10,953 nt of DNA from Physocladia obscura (Eukaryota > Chytridiomycota > Chytridiomycetes > Chytridiales > Chytriomycetaceae): contig JADGJH010001270.1 of assembly GCA_027596945.1 (NCBI GenBank), positions 1-10,953 on the forward strand. Direction: 5' to 3'. The position numbers and the translations under genes are program-made. Shown one piece after another: positions 1 through 8,715 of the stretch. The notes under the pieces were generated by a model, which was given only the letters and a program-made list of their open reading frames with translations, searched no databases and had not been told where the DNA came from. Every line of letters starts with the position of its first letter. Position 1 is the first letter of the stretch.

Positions 1-1125
1 AGAAATGGCAAGTACACTGTTTTGTTCTTTACTTTTTAAGCAAATTGAGTGATTTCTTTCAATACAGAGTGAATTCAGCTTTCAATACAGCTTGAATCTT
101 TTATACTTTAACAATGCTGGATTACATCAAAGCACAACCTCTGTCATTCTTGGATGAAGCACAGGAAGCATTCACATCACACTGAAATCTATGTATTAGT
201 CTGTTGCAAGTCTGGAAAATATTGAACACCTTTAGAATGTGTTGTGAAATTGAGTCATGGGGTCAAGCAATTGAAGGTTGGAAGTGGAGCCAAATGGGTG
301 ATAGCCGAAACAGTCTGATTGGCACTTGAATACTTTTGACAATTTTAATTTAGTTTAAAAGGAATGTTTTGATTTTTAATAAAAGGGACTATACCTTTTG
401 AAATCAAATTGGAATAGTTTCTCAACAGAATGGGATGGAAAGTTCTAGAATGATAAGCAATTCAAATCAAAGAACCATACATTATGAAGTTTATGTGTGA
501 GATCATTCATATTTTCTCATTTGGAGCTAGAACATTAAAAATACTAGTAACAGCACTCCTATGAACTTTTGTTTGGTGTTTGTGAGATTTGACTTGATTT
601 TTTAAGTGTTGAACATACTACTGTAGTTTTTACTTCAATGACTTGAACACAACTTCTTGATCTTCGATAATATCTAATGCAATCCTCAAAGACTATCAAA
701 TATGAGAAACTTGGGTCTCAGATCATCTGTCAAATATATTTGTGATTTTTCATTGATAAAACAAGTAACTTTTCATAATTAACTGATTTTCCAACAAATT
801 GTCAGTGAGCATAAATGAAGACTGTAAATTCTCTATCACCAGCTACCAGAGTGCCCATAATATTATTTTTAATTGTCTAAAGTGGTATTGCAATGACTAA
901 TGACAGTTAATATGCACAAAATAGCCAGAATAAAAAAACCCACTGACCACCAAATGAATATGAGTACTGATTTTTGAGAACTAGAACAAAATCCACAAAG
1001 TTTTGCATTTTGACTCTATCAGCTTCGATTTTAACAGTGCCAGAACTGGGGAATCACAGCAAGAAAAATAGCAAAAAATGAGTTTTGACATTTCATTTCT
1101 TTTTTTTTTTTTCATCCTTTCAAAG
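1..1125. other. AT-rich stretch without an intact gene
   Basis: No long reading frame, tRNA-like fold or convincing splice-joined gene was found on either strand. The stretch is A/T-rich with many stops in all frames. The only coding-like signals are a short transposase-like peptide near 114-185 and the polypyrimidine tract at about 1095-1125 that leads into the SGF29-like block. An upstream half of an SGF29 gene was looked for here and not recognised. Confidence 0.6.
114..240 (+). pseudogene. possible Tc1/IS630-type transposase N-terminal remnant
   Basis: The frame from the ATG at 114 gives YIKAQPLSFLDEAQEAF and then stops at 183. After a frame change the DNA continues as SVASLENIEHL. The order 'IKAQPxxFLDExQEAF ... 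SVASL' resembles the helix-turn-helix start of Tc1/IS630 (DDE_3) transposases, where a 'P.x.LDE(I/M)Q' helix is followed by an 'S.S(T/S)(I/L)' recognition helix. No catalytic DDE block follows. This is a resemblance judged by eye over about 35 residues with one frame disruption, so it may be chance. Confidence 0.3.
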
Positions 1126-1467
1126 CAATGTTTACCACTGCATGGCAAATTCGAAGAAGAATTTCCAGAAAATCACGTAGTTCTAGCTTTTTATCCTAAT
1201 TTTACTTGTTTCTACAAGGCAATTGTTGTTATTCCACTCAGCAAGGTAATTGTTATTTTTTTCTTCTGCTATTTTGGGAAAAAGAAAATTCATGTACTGT
1301 TTCAAACTATCATTGGACATCATGCTGGAAGCTATCTAGCCAGATTTGATGATGATGGTGATCAAAACCAGCCTGTAACAATTTATTTTTGGGATTTCCA
1401 AAGTTGCGAACCAATCACATTATTTTATTTCACTTTCTGGAAAATTTTTATCTTCATCTGCAGTTAG
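1126..1467 (+). pseudogene. SGF29-like second Tudor repeat, fragment (SAGA subunit)
   Basis: SGF29 is a SAGA/ADA acetyltransferase-module subunit that reads H3K4me2/3 through a tandem Tudor domain. The block reads LPLHGKFEEEFPENHVVLAF then YPNFTCFYKAIVV, and later SYLARFDDDGD. This follows the family pattern 'IPLP ... VLALYP.TTCFY.A ... Y...FEDD'. The aromatic cage positions of human SGF29 (as I recall, Y238, Y245 and F264) correspond to Tyr in AFYP, Tyr in CFYK and Phe in RFDDD, all kept. A long T-tract ending CAAAG at 1125 looks like an acceptor and GTAATT at 1246 like a donor. However, no in-phase acceptor restores the FDDDGD part; it joins only by unspliced read-through, which adds about 26 unusual residues. 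No first Tudor or coiled coil was found upstream. The end overlaps the polymerase stop by 48 nt on the other strand. A remnant is favoured, but a divergent live gene is possible. Confidence 0.45.
1382..1387 (-). promoter_or_regulatory. candidate poly(A) signal of the polymerase gamma gene
   Basis: Read on the minus strand this is AATAAA, about 33 nt past the polymerase stop codon. A second AATAAA overlaps the final codons at 1424-1429. Position fits a 3'-end signal, though fungal signals are degenerate. Confidence 0.35.
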
Positions 1468-4400
1468 TCTGATGTAGGACTTATAATACTTTATATCTGA
1501 GGCTCCCTCCTTCCTCCGTTTTGCTTTATCGATGGCTGTCTTTGGTTCAATAACTTGTCGTGCTTCTTCAATACTCAAAGACATTTGCACTTCCAAGTAC
1601 TCTTCAAGATTCTCAACAAAGTCGGAAACAGCTTTGAAAATGTCCTTGTCATTGTCATTTTCAAAGCTTCCATCTGCTTGCACTTTCTTTTGGGCGAAAA
1701 CTCTTGCTGCCGCAACTTTTACCGACTCAAGCTCTTTACCATACAACATTTCAATTTTACCTCCAGTCACATTTTCAAGTGAAACAATTGTGTCGTATAT
1801 GGATGCGTTTCTTCCTTTTTCAATTGGCGTGGTGTTTGATGGTGTCACACATGATTGATAGACTTCTTTACGCAGGCAGTGGTCAATATCAACTGCAGAG
1901 AAAAATGCAATATTCTAAAGTAAATGAAACTAATTAAGAACAAAGAAAAGAACAAAAAACAGATAAATTCAAACTAACCAACGGAAGATCATTGATTCCA
2001 AGCTTACTCGAAAACATTGCGCGAGTCCAAAGATTACTAATTTGAAGAGCAAGAGCAGCCAGGTCTTCTTGTTCCTTTGCAACAAGATATCTTACTTCAT
2101 CATGAATACTCAGCATAAATCGCCCTTTGATATTAAACCGTCGCATCAAATAGTTCATGGAGACTAGAATTAAATGCAAATAATCAACGCCAGACGATTG
2201 TACAACCCAATTTACGCGACTTGTTTGGTACTTGATGAAAAGAAAAAAAGGTTAAAAAACTAATCGGGAATTGTCCAATCACTCACTTCGTTGTTAACGT
2301 GCTCTGGTAACAGCGAGTTAGGAATTTCACATCCAAGAATTGGAGTTCGCGGTACATCAGAATTGGCAATTTTTTCCATTGCGTTGAATGTGTAACTTTC
2401 AGTTCCACCAATCCAAATGCCTTTGTATTTTCCTTGAATTCCATAGCCTGGAATCTTTGTACCCTTTGTTTGAGCAAATAATTTCTTGATTTTTTCCTCA
2501 GCCACTTTTTTCTCAATTCCAGGTGAGTGTTGCATCAAAAGTTGTGTGGAATGCTTAGCTCCGGCACCATAAAATCGCGAATAATTGAAAACTTTGGCAA
2601 CATCTCGACTGATTCCAACAATAGCTCCTGTGACAGTATGCAAATCAGTTCCTTTACTTTTAGTTCCTTGTAATGTCATGAATCTATTTTGACGTTCATT
2701 AGCTTTTCAATAAAATAAATACAAAACAAATCTGATACCCTAATGGTGTAGCTCCATGAATTCCAAACTGTGCATCACCTAATATCGAACAAATCCAAAG
2801 TTCTTCACTGTCAACATCGGCACCAACGAACGAATAGCCCGCTGGTGCCTGTACGAGAGTTTTTAGCTCAGAACCGATTCTATTTGCGTTCACATTCGAT
2901 GCCGTTAACCAAGTTGATTCAACTGCTCGTCGAGTCACCGTTCCCATTGTGACAATTTGCGGTAAGATAATTTTGCCTGTATTTATAGCCCCACCACTCA
3001 TGGTCAAATAATCAAAGCCGTGTTCCAGGCCTTTATGCTCAGAGGGCGTAACAACAAACTGTGATTTAATGCGATTCCGTGCACTTATCCAATAGCTACA
3101 GAGATTCTTTTTATTGAGAATAGCGTTTGCTTCAGGATAAGCCGATCCAAGAAAACCAGTCTCAAATGCACTGATGTACGATTTTGCAAGCGGGTTACCA
3201 CAGTTTTCATCTTCGCCATCTTTATGCGGAATTTTGAAAAAGGTGTGTGATATCTGGGATTCTTCCAGCGCAACAGGGTCGTAACTCACGTCGTCGAGAT
3301 TATCGGGCAGGTATACGACTGGCTCTTTAAACGCAGAAGGGTCTTTTTTGATGTCACATTTGGGAACAACGTACATCCAACCGCACGAACGATTGTAGTA
3401 GACAGGGTAACCACGCCAAGTAAGTTTCAGAAGGTACGGAGCGATTCTTTTGCTGCTACTGATTTTCACGGCTTTTGCTTTACTGTCCCAAAGTTCTCGA
3501 TACCCTGTCAGTGTTTAAAGCAGTTAAAGTTCACATTAAAATTAAAATTAAAATTAAAAAAAACAAACATACACTTTGGACTGCCTGGTAAAATTTTAAC
3601 TCGAGTTGACGGAGGTGTCCAATCAATACGTTTGAGCCACTCGTCGTCTTTCCATTTATCATCTTTTTGTAGCTCCAATGCTTTTTGCGCCAAAGCTAAA
3701 AATGTGTCTTCAACAAACTTGAGCTCCTTTTCGCATGATTCTTCCGCATTGTTGATATAATTTTCCCATTCTGAAGATATGGGTAAAATACCTCGACCCA
3801 TCTCAAGCATACCAGCAAATGAAACTGGATGCGGGCATTTTTCTTCAAACTGTGGGAAAACAACAGAAAGAACTTGGTGCGTTGTGAGAACGTCGTTGGC
3901 ACAATATATCATAAGCGAGTGAAAATTCTCGATAACATCAGCCACAGTGCCAGATTCAAAAACCTCTCGGGGATCTTTGTCAAGGCTTTTTCCCAAATAT
4001 AATTTCGCCACATGCTTAAGGGAATTCATTGATCCAAAATCCATCCAATTTCGTTTACTGTCAATAACATTTTGCGTTTCTTCAAGTTTACGCATTTGGA
4101 GAGCTTTTGTATCCATCCACCCGTGCATGTATTCCTTCATTTCACTAGCAGCTTTCGAGCTTCTTCGAACTGGGTTTCCTTTCAGGTTTTTTGAAGCAAA
4201 CTCGTCGACTTCTTTGTCAGAAAGTTGAAGCTCGCCTTGCGACACGCTATCAAAGAGAGCACGAATATCTTCCAGTTTTGCTTGTGCTTTTCGATATTTC
4301 AGCCAGGATCCGCGTTGTTGCGAAGATAAGCCGCCAACAGCAGAATGCAAACTTAGAGTATCAATCCACGCGACAGAGTTCGATTCGAGCTTATATTCTT

Positions 4401-5331
4401 CAAGAACGCGCGCACGGTCGTATGATACATTATGTCCAATAATTACACGAGGCGTTTTGGGTGATAAACCAAGCGGGATCAACGATTTAAATACAATATT
4501 TTTGATTATTTCTGTTTCATCTTTTTTGTTCGATGGGTTCAGAAGAAGGGCAAGTTCAGGAGAAACCCAAGAATACCAGTAGTCCTGCGAAGCAGCCGTG
4601 GCCATTATAGCATATGAAGATATATGCCACATATTTTCAATGTCGAAAACAAGCGCGTTACAGTCGGGATATCGAACTTGAGTAAAGGATCCATTAGATG
4701 CATAACGCGTCCAGCCTTCTGCTCGAGACCAAACTTGCGGCAAAGGAGGGAGTTCAGCAGCAGCAATACTGCGCGTGAACGCACGAAACGGCTCAGATTG
4801 TTCTTCACCGAGTATACGCAGACGCGTAGCGAGAGGAATTGGATTTGATGGATAAGTTGATTGCAGTTTTGGTTCGTTTGGGCTTTGACTTTTTGGTAGG
4901 AAAGCAAACGGCGGAAGCGGCAAACGAACAAGCGGAAGCGGTGGTTCCTGCGTCCCTAATAAAGATGTTCGCTTCAGAAGACGGCATGCTTTTTGGGCCG
5001 CAAAGTCCGAATTAGATTCAGGAATACTATTTGAATTATTGCTGTATTTGCTTTGCCTCGCTAACGTAGTACTGGAGCCAAATAGATCTGCGTGAAGAAT
5101 CTCAGGTAGCATTTGAATACCCACAACGTTCGAACGCACCCCCTGATTTTGTTTTTTATCGCAGCTCGGTTTCTCAGCTTTTAAATGGGTTTCAATCGAT
5201 ATTTTTGACAGCGATTGAGCACGTTTTACTGGCGGATTTGGAGTTTTTTTTTTTGCCGCTACTGTCTTTCCATTTGTTGCTGTTGCTGACCATCGTCGTG
5301 TTTGTAACTGCAGCTGAAATTCAATCTTCAT
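1420..5331 (-). CDS. MIP1: mitochondrial DNA polymerase gamma catalytic subunit, five exons
   Basis: Family A polymerase that replicates and proofreads mitochondrial DNA. Exons 5331-3573, 3504-2739, 2683-2287, 2230-1979 and 1914-1420 join in phase to 1222 residues (yeast and human enzymes are about 1240-1254). Exonuclease motifs: I VFDIE (D230, E232), [12 protein letters not shown] (D305), III YCAND (Y476, D480). Polymerase motifs: [12 protein letters not shown] (D816), [17 protein letters not shown] (R868, K872, Y876, Y880), [11 protein letters not shown] (D1018, E1019). The catalytic core looks intact, so an active, proofreading enzyme is expected. ATG 5331 is the first in-frame ATG after a stop at 5475. 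The N-terminus is basic with RRWSA at 12-16, resembling a matrix-targeting and cleavage signal. Motif III to A spans 336 residues against 491 in human, so the spacer is compact, as expected for an enzyme without a POLG2 partner. Beyond CVTPSN (1080-1085) lie about 137 residues, roughly 100 more than in human, a fungal-type C-terminal extension. Confidence 0.96.
1915..1978 (-). other. polymerase gamma intron 4 (64 nt)
   Basis: Donor GTTAGT at 1978, acceptor TTTAG ending at 1915, phase 0. Splicing joins NDLPL to [11 protein letters not shown], matching the family's [16 protein letters not shown] without gaps. Confidence 0.92.
2231..2286 (-). other. polymerase gamma intron 3 (56 nt)
   Basis: Donor GTGAGT at 2286, acceptor CAAG ending at 2231, phase 0. 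Splicing joins HVNNE to [13 protein letters not shown], restoring the conserved [11 protein letters not shown] segment before motif C. Confidence 0.92.
2684..2738 (-). other. polymerase gamma intron 2 (55 nt)
   Basis: Donor GTATCA at 2738, acceptor AATAG ending at 2684, phase 2. It contains GCTAATGAAC, a plausible branch site. Splicing joins HGATPLG to FMTLQGTKS, matching the family's GWMTLQG. Confidence 0.93.
3505..3572 (-). other. polymerase gamma intron 1 (68 nt) with TTTAAT-type microsatellite
   Basis: Donor GTATGT at 3572, acceptor GACAG ending at 3505, phase 1. Splicing joins LPGSPK to WYRELW, matching the family's 'PG.P.WYR.L'. The first half of the intron is an (ATTTTA)n-like simple repeat. 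Confidence 0.93.
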
Positions 5332-5535
5332 TTTCAAAATAATATTGCTATTTTCTTTGACAACGACGTTTTGCACTGATCTGAGACAATGGATTTGAGT
5401 CCAATTCAGCAGCGTGCTCAATTGGCATGCATCAGCATGTACAATAGCGCATGTTTTGTATTTGTATTGTTTTCAACACAGATCGCAGACATCAATTTCG
5501 AATATATTCAACAAAAGCCTAACCTCAATTTCAAA
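5332..5535. other. 5' flank of the polymerase gamma gene
   Basis: This 204-nt stretch must hold the 5' leader and promoter of the minus-strand polymerase gene. A plus-strand frame from ATG 5389 runs through it into the coding-like stretch that follows, but nothing in the 5389-5535 part resembles a known protein. No TATA-like box or clear operator was identified. Confidence 0.4.
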
Positions 5536-5980
5536 ATGGATATTTGTAAGTGTCAAAAGTGTCAGCAACTTGATGGAAGTAAACATTGAGGCATAAACTG
5601 AAAATTCAGTGAAACGGAGAAAGTTTTCTTTGAGTTTTATTGGAAGTGCCCAATTTTTTGGAATGAAGCCAAGAGTAAATTTGAAAACGAATTTTATATT
5701 TAGCAGCATTCTTTAATGAAGCTAAATTTACTTGGAAAGTAGTTGAGTATCATGCAATTCAAGAAATCATAGCAGCAGAATGTCACCTCAGAATCCAAAA
5801 GGCAACTGCAATGTTAGCCAATGATATCAATGAAGATCCAACAGAATTTGAGATAGCAGAAGTTCCAGATGGTAAATAGTTTAAATTTTCAAAGGGCTTA
5901 TATAATTTCCTGTTTCTCACACATTGTCCAGATGGCACAAGAAGACAATTTCTCGAAGTTTGTCCACACCCCTTGTTATA
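5536..5980 (+). pseudogene. coding-like stretch of unknown family, disrupted
   Basis: The frame at 5536 starts MDICKCQKCQQLDGSKH and then stops. After two stops the same frame continues as KVFFEFYWKCPIFWNEAKSK. Another frame is open over 5685-5876 (64 codons) and includes EYHAIQEIIAAECHLRI. This part is followed by a well-formed 60-nt intron (5872-5931), after which VPD continues as DGTRRQFLEVC and then hits a stop just inside the inverted-repeat element. The cluster of three Cys near the start suggests a partial zinc-binding site, and Cys-rich starts like this occur in transposon-encoded proteins, but I do not recognise the family. It may be an old gene or transposon fragment; a live gene with several small exons is less likely. 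Confidence 0.35.
5872..5931 (+). other. candidate intron in the disrupted stretch (60 nt)
   Basis: Donor GTAAAT at 5872, pyrimidine-rich 3' part ending GTCCAG at 5931. It removes an in-frame TAG at 5877 and keeps the frame open (VPD to DGTRRQF). Length is typical of the confirmed introns in this window. Confidence 0.45.
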
Positions 5981-6109
5981 ATTTTTGCTTTCGCTGATAT
6001 GTTATATCTCCAATTTAAATACAATTAATAATCTAATAATTCCAGCAGATTTGCGTATTAATTTTAGTTAGAATGGCCATGGTATTTTTTTATTGTGTTT
6101 TCTTAGTAT
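5951..6109 (+). repeat. left terminal inverted repeat
   Basis: It pairs with 6255-6414. The shared block includes TTTTTGCTTTCGCTGATATG and AATAATCTAATAATTCCAG. Small gaps occur near 5970-5980 and near the T-tract at 6084-6091. Confidence 0.85.
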
Positions 6110-6254
6110 CGTTATATCTGCCATTAAAATTTTCGTTGAACCCAATGCCAACGAAACAAGGCGACCTATCCTAGTTCTCAAAAAGCGTGGTTGAATCAAC
6201 CGCTGATGAAAATACAAATTTTAATGATCAAATTTAAAAAGACAGCAGAGAATA

Positions 6255-6414
6255 ATACCAAGAAAACAGAATAAAAAAAATTTGCCGCGGCCATACTAAT
6301 TAAAATTAATACGAAAATCTACTGGAATTATTAGATTATTAATTGTATTTCAATTGGAGATATCACATATCAGCGAAAGCAAAAATTAAAAAAGTGTGTG
6401 GACAAACCTTGAGA
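6255..6414 (-). repeat. right terminal inverted repeat
   Basis: Reverse complement of the left arm. Inside the arms a shorter shared word (CATTAAAATTT and its complement) suggests that the inverted repeat once reached further towards the centre. Confidence 0.85.
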
Positions 6415-6615
6415 GACTGCAATCTTATACCATGTGCAAAATCTCTTTTCTGCGCTGTGAGTGGCTATTGAGCTATCTAGTTGATACTTTCAATTTTTGG
6501 TCAATTTTGTAAGATTTTCTGTCAGCATTTGTCTGAACAAGAAAAAAATTTTCAGCAAAAAAGACAAGGGTTGATACTGAGTCTAGTTCTTTTCGTTTTT
6601 TTAATTTTGCAAAAG
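6415..6615 (+). promoter_or_regulatory. 5' leader and likely promoter region of the bHLH gene
   Basis: About 200 nt between the inverted-repeat element and the bHLH start codon. The reading frame is open upstream of ATG 6616 but contains no earlier ATG. Pyrimidine runs with AG ends at about 6555 and 6615 leave room for an intron in the 5' leader. No clear TATA box. Confidence 0.4.
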
Positions 6616-8484
6616 ATGGAAGGTGCACAAGACGACGCCCCATTGCATAACATCCTGGTATTTGACAGGATCGAAAACGGCAATATCAGTAGCGTTAACA
6701 ACGAACAAAGTAGACTGCTGGCTTCAACTATACTTGGGGAATCGAGTTTTGGCGCGTTTGGAATGGGGTTTCCAATTGATGAATCTGGAAATGAATTTGA
6801 TATGCTCATCAGTCAAACACCAAAAAACCAAACATCGATGGCAAGAAACTCTAATATAATTTCAAGAAATTTATCGATTCCAATCCACTCGTCCACTCAG
6901 CCACATTCGCCGCTCTATTCCAGCCATTCGCACTCGCCTTCGTCCGGCTTGTTGCGTCAGATAATTGCATTAATGCCAACCCAAAATCCGAGCACTTCTT
7001 CCGTTCCAAATCAAAATCCCAATGCAAATTCACATGGAAAGACAATACTGCCAACACCGAAAGCGTTTGGGCGCCAGGCGGTTACTTCAAAGCAGTTTTT
7101 CCCGCATAGCCCTCAAGCTCAATCTCAATACCAATTGCAATCTCAACTGTTTCACTCGCCTTTTGACGCCACTTCGGAACTGTTAACCACCCCGTTCCAA
7201 ACCAACCTGTTCAGTCCGATTCCATTCCCACTGCTCAATAATCCGATCGACCTTATGTCGCCTTTCTCGCCGATTTTGCCTCCAATTTCAGCTGCATCAC
7301 CAAGCCAGCTGACCTTTTCCCCTCAGCGCGTTTTCGAGGCTGAAATCATGGAACTGTCCCCGCAATTATTAGGTTTCATACAGCATCAACAACAACCGGT
7401 GGCTGCGCAAACAATCTGGCCGAATTTGAATCCAATTACAGGGTCGATTCCCGCATTCGACACTGGCCTGTCAAACACTGAACTGCTCTGTAGCCCCTTT
7501 AAATTCCTATATCCGTCTCCGCTCCCACAATGGTCACAACAATCGTCACCACTGTCTCCTAGCAGAGTTAAAGGCACCGCCGTATTGTCATTATCGCCAT
7601 CGCAATCATCGGCAGCACCGCCACCCGCGCGAACGACACCACTACAAATTATGAACGCTACAATGGCTACAAAATCAAACAGCAAAAAACGATCCGTGTT
7701 TGGAACGTCCGACAATAGCTTAAACTCGGTTATCTCAACAGTTGCAAAACCAAAACCACGAAAGAAAATAAAAACGAGGCTTTCGTTTGAAGTGGTGCAC
7801 GCCAATAATTTAAATGACAAAAATTCTGGAGGTTTTGCGAGTCCAGTACCTTCACCCACTGATTCAGTCGCGATTGCGTGTGGAGCAGGATCGAATTCTT
7901 TGGTATGGGAGTTTTTAAATGCGAATGATTCACCGCAATCATTGTCGCAATTAAATATGGACGTGGATATTAATTCTACAGCGGCTTTGTCGACAACTAA
8001 TAATGAAATCTCTGTTAAAATGAGACATTCAGTTGTTACTTCTGTTCCAGTTTTGACAAAAGCCAAAAGGTTTCATTTTACTTTTCATTTTGCTTTTTTA
8101 ATTTTAATTTTTTGATCAGGATATTCATAGAACCTTCGAATCGTAAAGAGTATCGAAAAGATGCGGAAAAACACCGACGCGAGGTCCTAAAAGGCGTATT
8201 TGACGGTCTTAATGAACTAATTCCATCGAAAAAACGCAAAAGCCGAATACCTAGAGAACAGCTTTTGGGAAATGGTACCAAAAAAATTTTCCTAATTAAT
8301 TAAATTTTTTTAATTCAAGACTCTTTTTTTTGTCCATACTACTTCATCAGCTGTGGACTATATAATAAAACTTCAGAAAGAAGGTGAAATCATGAGCGAT
8401 ACGATATCACGGCTTGAAATTGAAATTAAAGCACTCAATGGTTTTGGAATTATGATCGTGGAGAGGGGAGAAGGGACTTGTTAA
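6616..8484 (+). CDS. basic helix-loop-helix transcription factor, three exons
   Basis: Exons 6616-8069, 8120-8274 and 8351-8484 join in phase to 580 residues. The bHLH domain is at about 492-550: basic region NRKEYRKDAEKHRRE, helix 1 VLKGVFDGLNELIP, a short loop KKRKSRIP, helix 2 REQLLGNAVDYIIKLQKE. A short heptad-like tail follows (ISRLEIEIKAL). E501 and R505 match the E9 and R13 of E-box-binding group B proteins. Position 5, normally His, is Arg497. Residues 1-480 are low-complexity, rich in Ser, Pro, Gln and Asn, with 18 SP and 4 TP pairs, a pattern expected of a protein controlled by proline-directed kinases. A basic run KPKPRKKIK before the domain may be a nuclear localisation signal. 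It probably acts as a nuclear dimer. Overall shape recalls fungal Pho4/Ino4-like regulators, but no ortholog is assigned. ATG 6616 is the first Met in the frame. Confidence 0.88.
8070..8119 (+). other. bHLH gene intron 1 (50 nt)
   Basis: Donor GTTTCA at 8070, acceptor ATCAG at 8119, phase 2. It joins TKAKR to IFIEPSNRKEY, so the basic region stays open. The middle is an AT simple repeat like that of polymerase intron 1. Confidence 0.85.
8275..8350 (+). other. bHLH gene intron 2 (76 nt)
   Basis: Donor GTACCA at 8275, acceptor CATCAG at 8350, phase 1. It joins REQLLGN to AVDYIIKL, giving helix 2 with exactly the spacing of known bHLH proteins (compare RAQILDKATEYIQ in MAX). CTAAT near 8291 could be the branch site; an inner TTCAAG at 8319 is an unused alternative acceptor. 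Confidence 0.85.
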
Positions 8485-8709
8485 AAAGTGCATTATTACG
8501 TTATTTGCAATATATATAGATATAATTATATCATTTACGGCGTTGTTAAAAACATAACGAAAAAACAGTTTCAAATGAACCCTGATTTGTTTTGGATATG
8601 TGAAGTGTGAGGAATATATCTTGTTCGCAGAAAAAAGTTTTCTAACTGGAACTTATTTTAATTTTAGAATTTTATAGCCGTCATTAACCCACTTTTATTA
8701 ATGATGACA

Positions 8710-8715
8710 AATAAA
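8710..8715 (+). promoter_or_regulatory. candidate poly(A) signal of the bHLH gene
   Basis: AATAAA about 226 nt past the stop codon, directly after an imperfect hairpin (GTCATTAA paired with TTAATGATGAC). It is the first canonical hexamer seen downstream. Confidence 0.35.

Larger units (their letters stand above)
5951..6414. mobile_element. MITE-like foldback element with long terminal inverted repeats
   Basis: The first 159 nt and the last 160 nt are reverse complements, with about six mismatches over the best 90-nt part (from TTTCGCTGATATG to ATGGCC). The outer tips are TCTCGAAGTTTGTCC and, read inward from the right, TCTCAAGGTTTGTCC. Similarity may extend outward to a CAGT-like tip, as in Tc1/mariner-type termini. 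The 145-nt centre encodes nothing visible, so movement would need a transposase from elsewhere. No target-site duplication is clear, so exact ends are uncertain by about 5 nt. The element lies between the polymerase promoter region and the bHLH gene, about 200 nt before the latter's ATG. Confidence 0.8.

Noticed and set aside
1532..1858. Open frame on the plus strand opposite the last polymerase exon
   Set aside because: It lies exactly antisense to well-conserved polymerase sequence and has no protein-like features of its own.
3536..3562. Repeated Asn-Phe peptide at the end of polymerase exon 1
   Set aside because: It is translated intron: an ATTTTA-type simple repeat after a GTATGT donor, removed when exons 1 and 2 are joined.
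5473..5709. 78-codon minus-strand frame upstream of the polymerase
   Set aside because: Different frame, hydrophobic AT-rich translation, no splice joint that would make it the polymerase's first exon.
7386..8066. 226-codon open frame on the minus strand opposite the bHLH gene
   Set aside because: It mirrors the sense frame of a low-complexity coding exon; the sense frame continues into a clear bHLH domain through valid splice sites.
8516..8532. AT-only palindrome-like stretch as a possible origin or attachment site
   Set aside because: Short and of the kind expected by chance in such AT-rich intergenic DNA.
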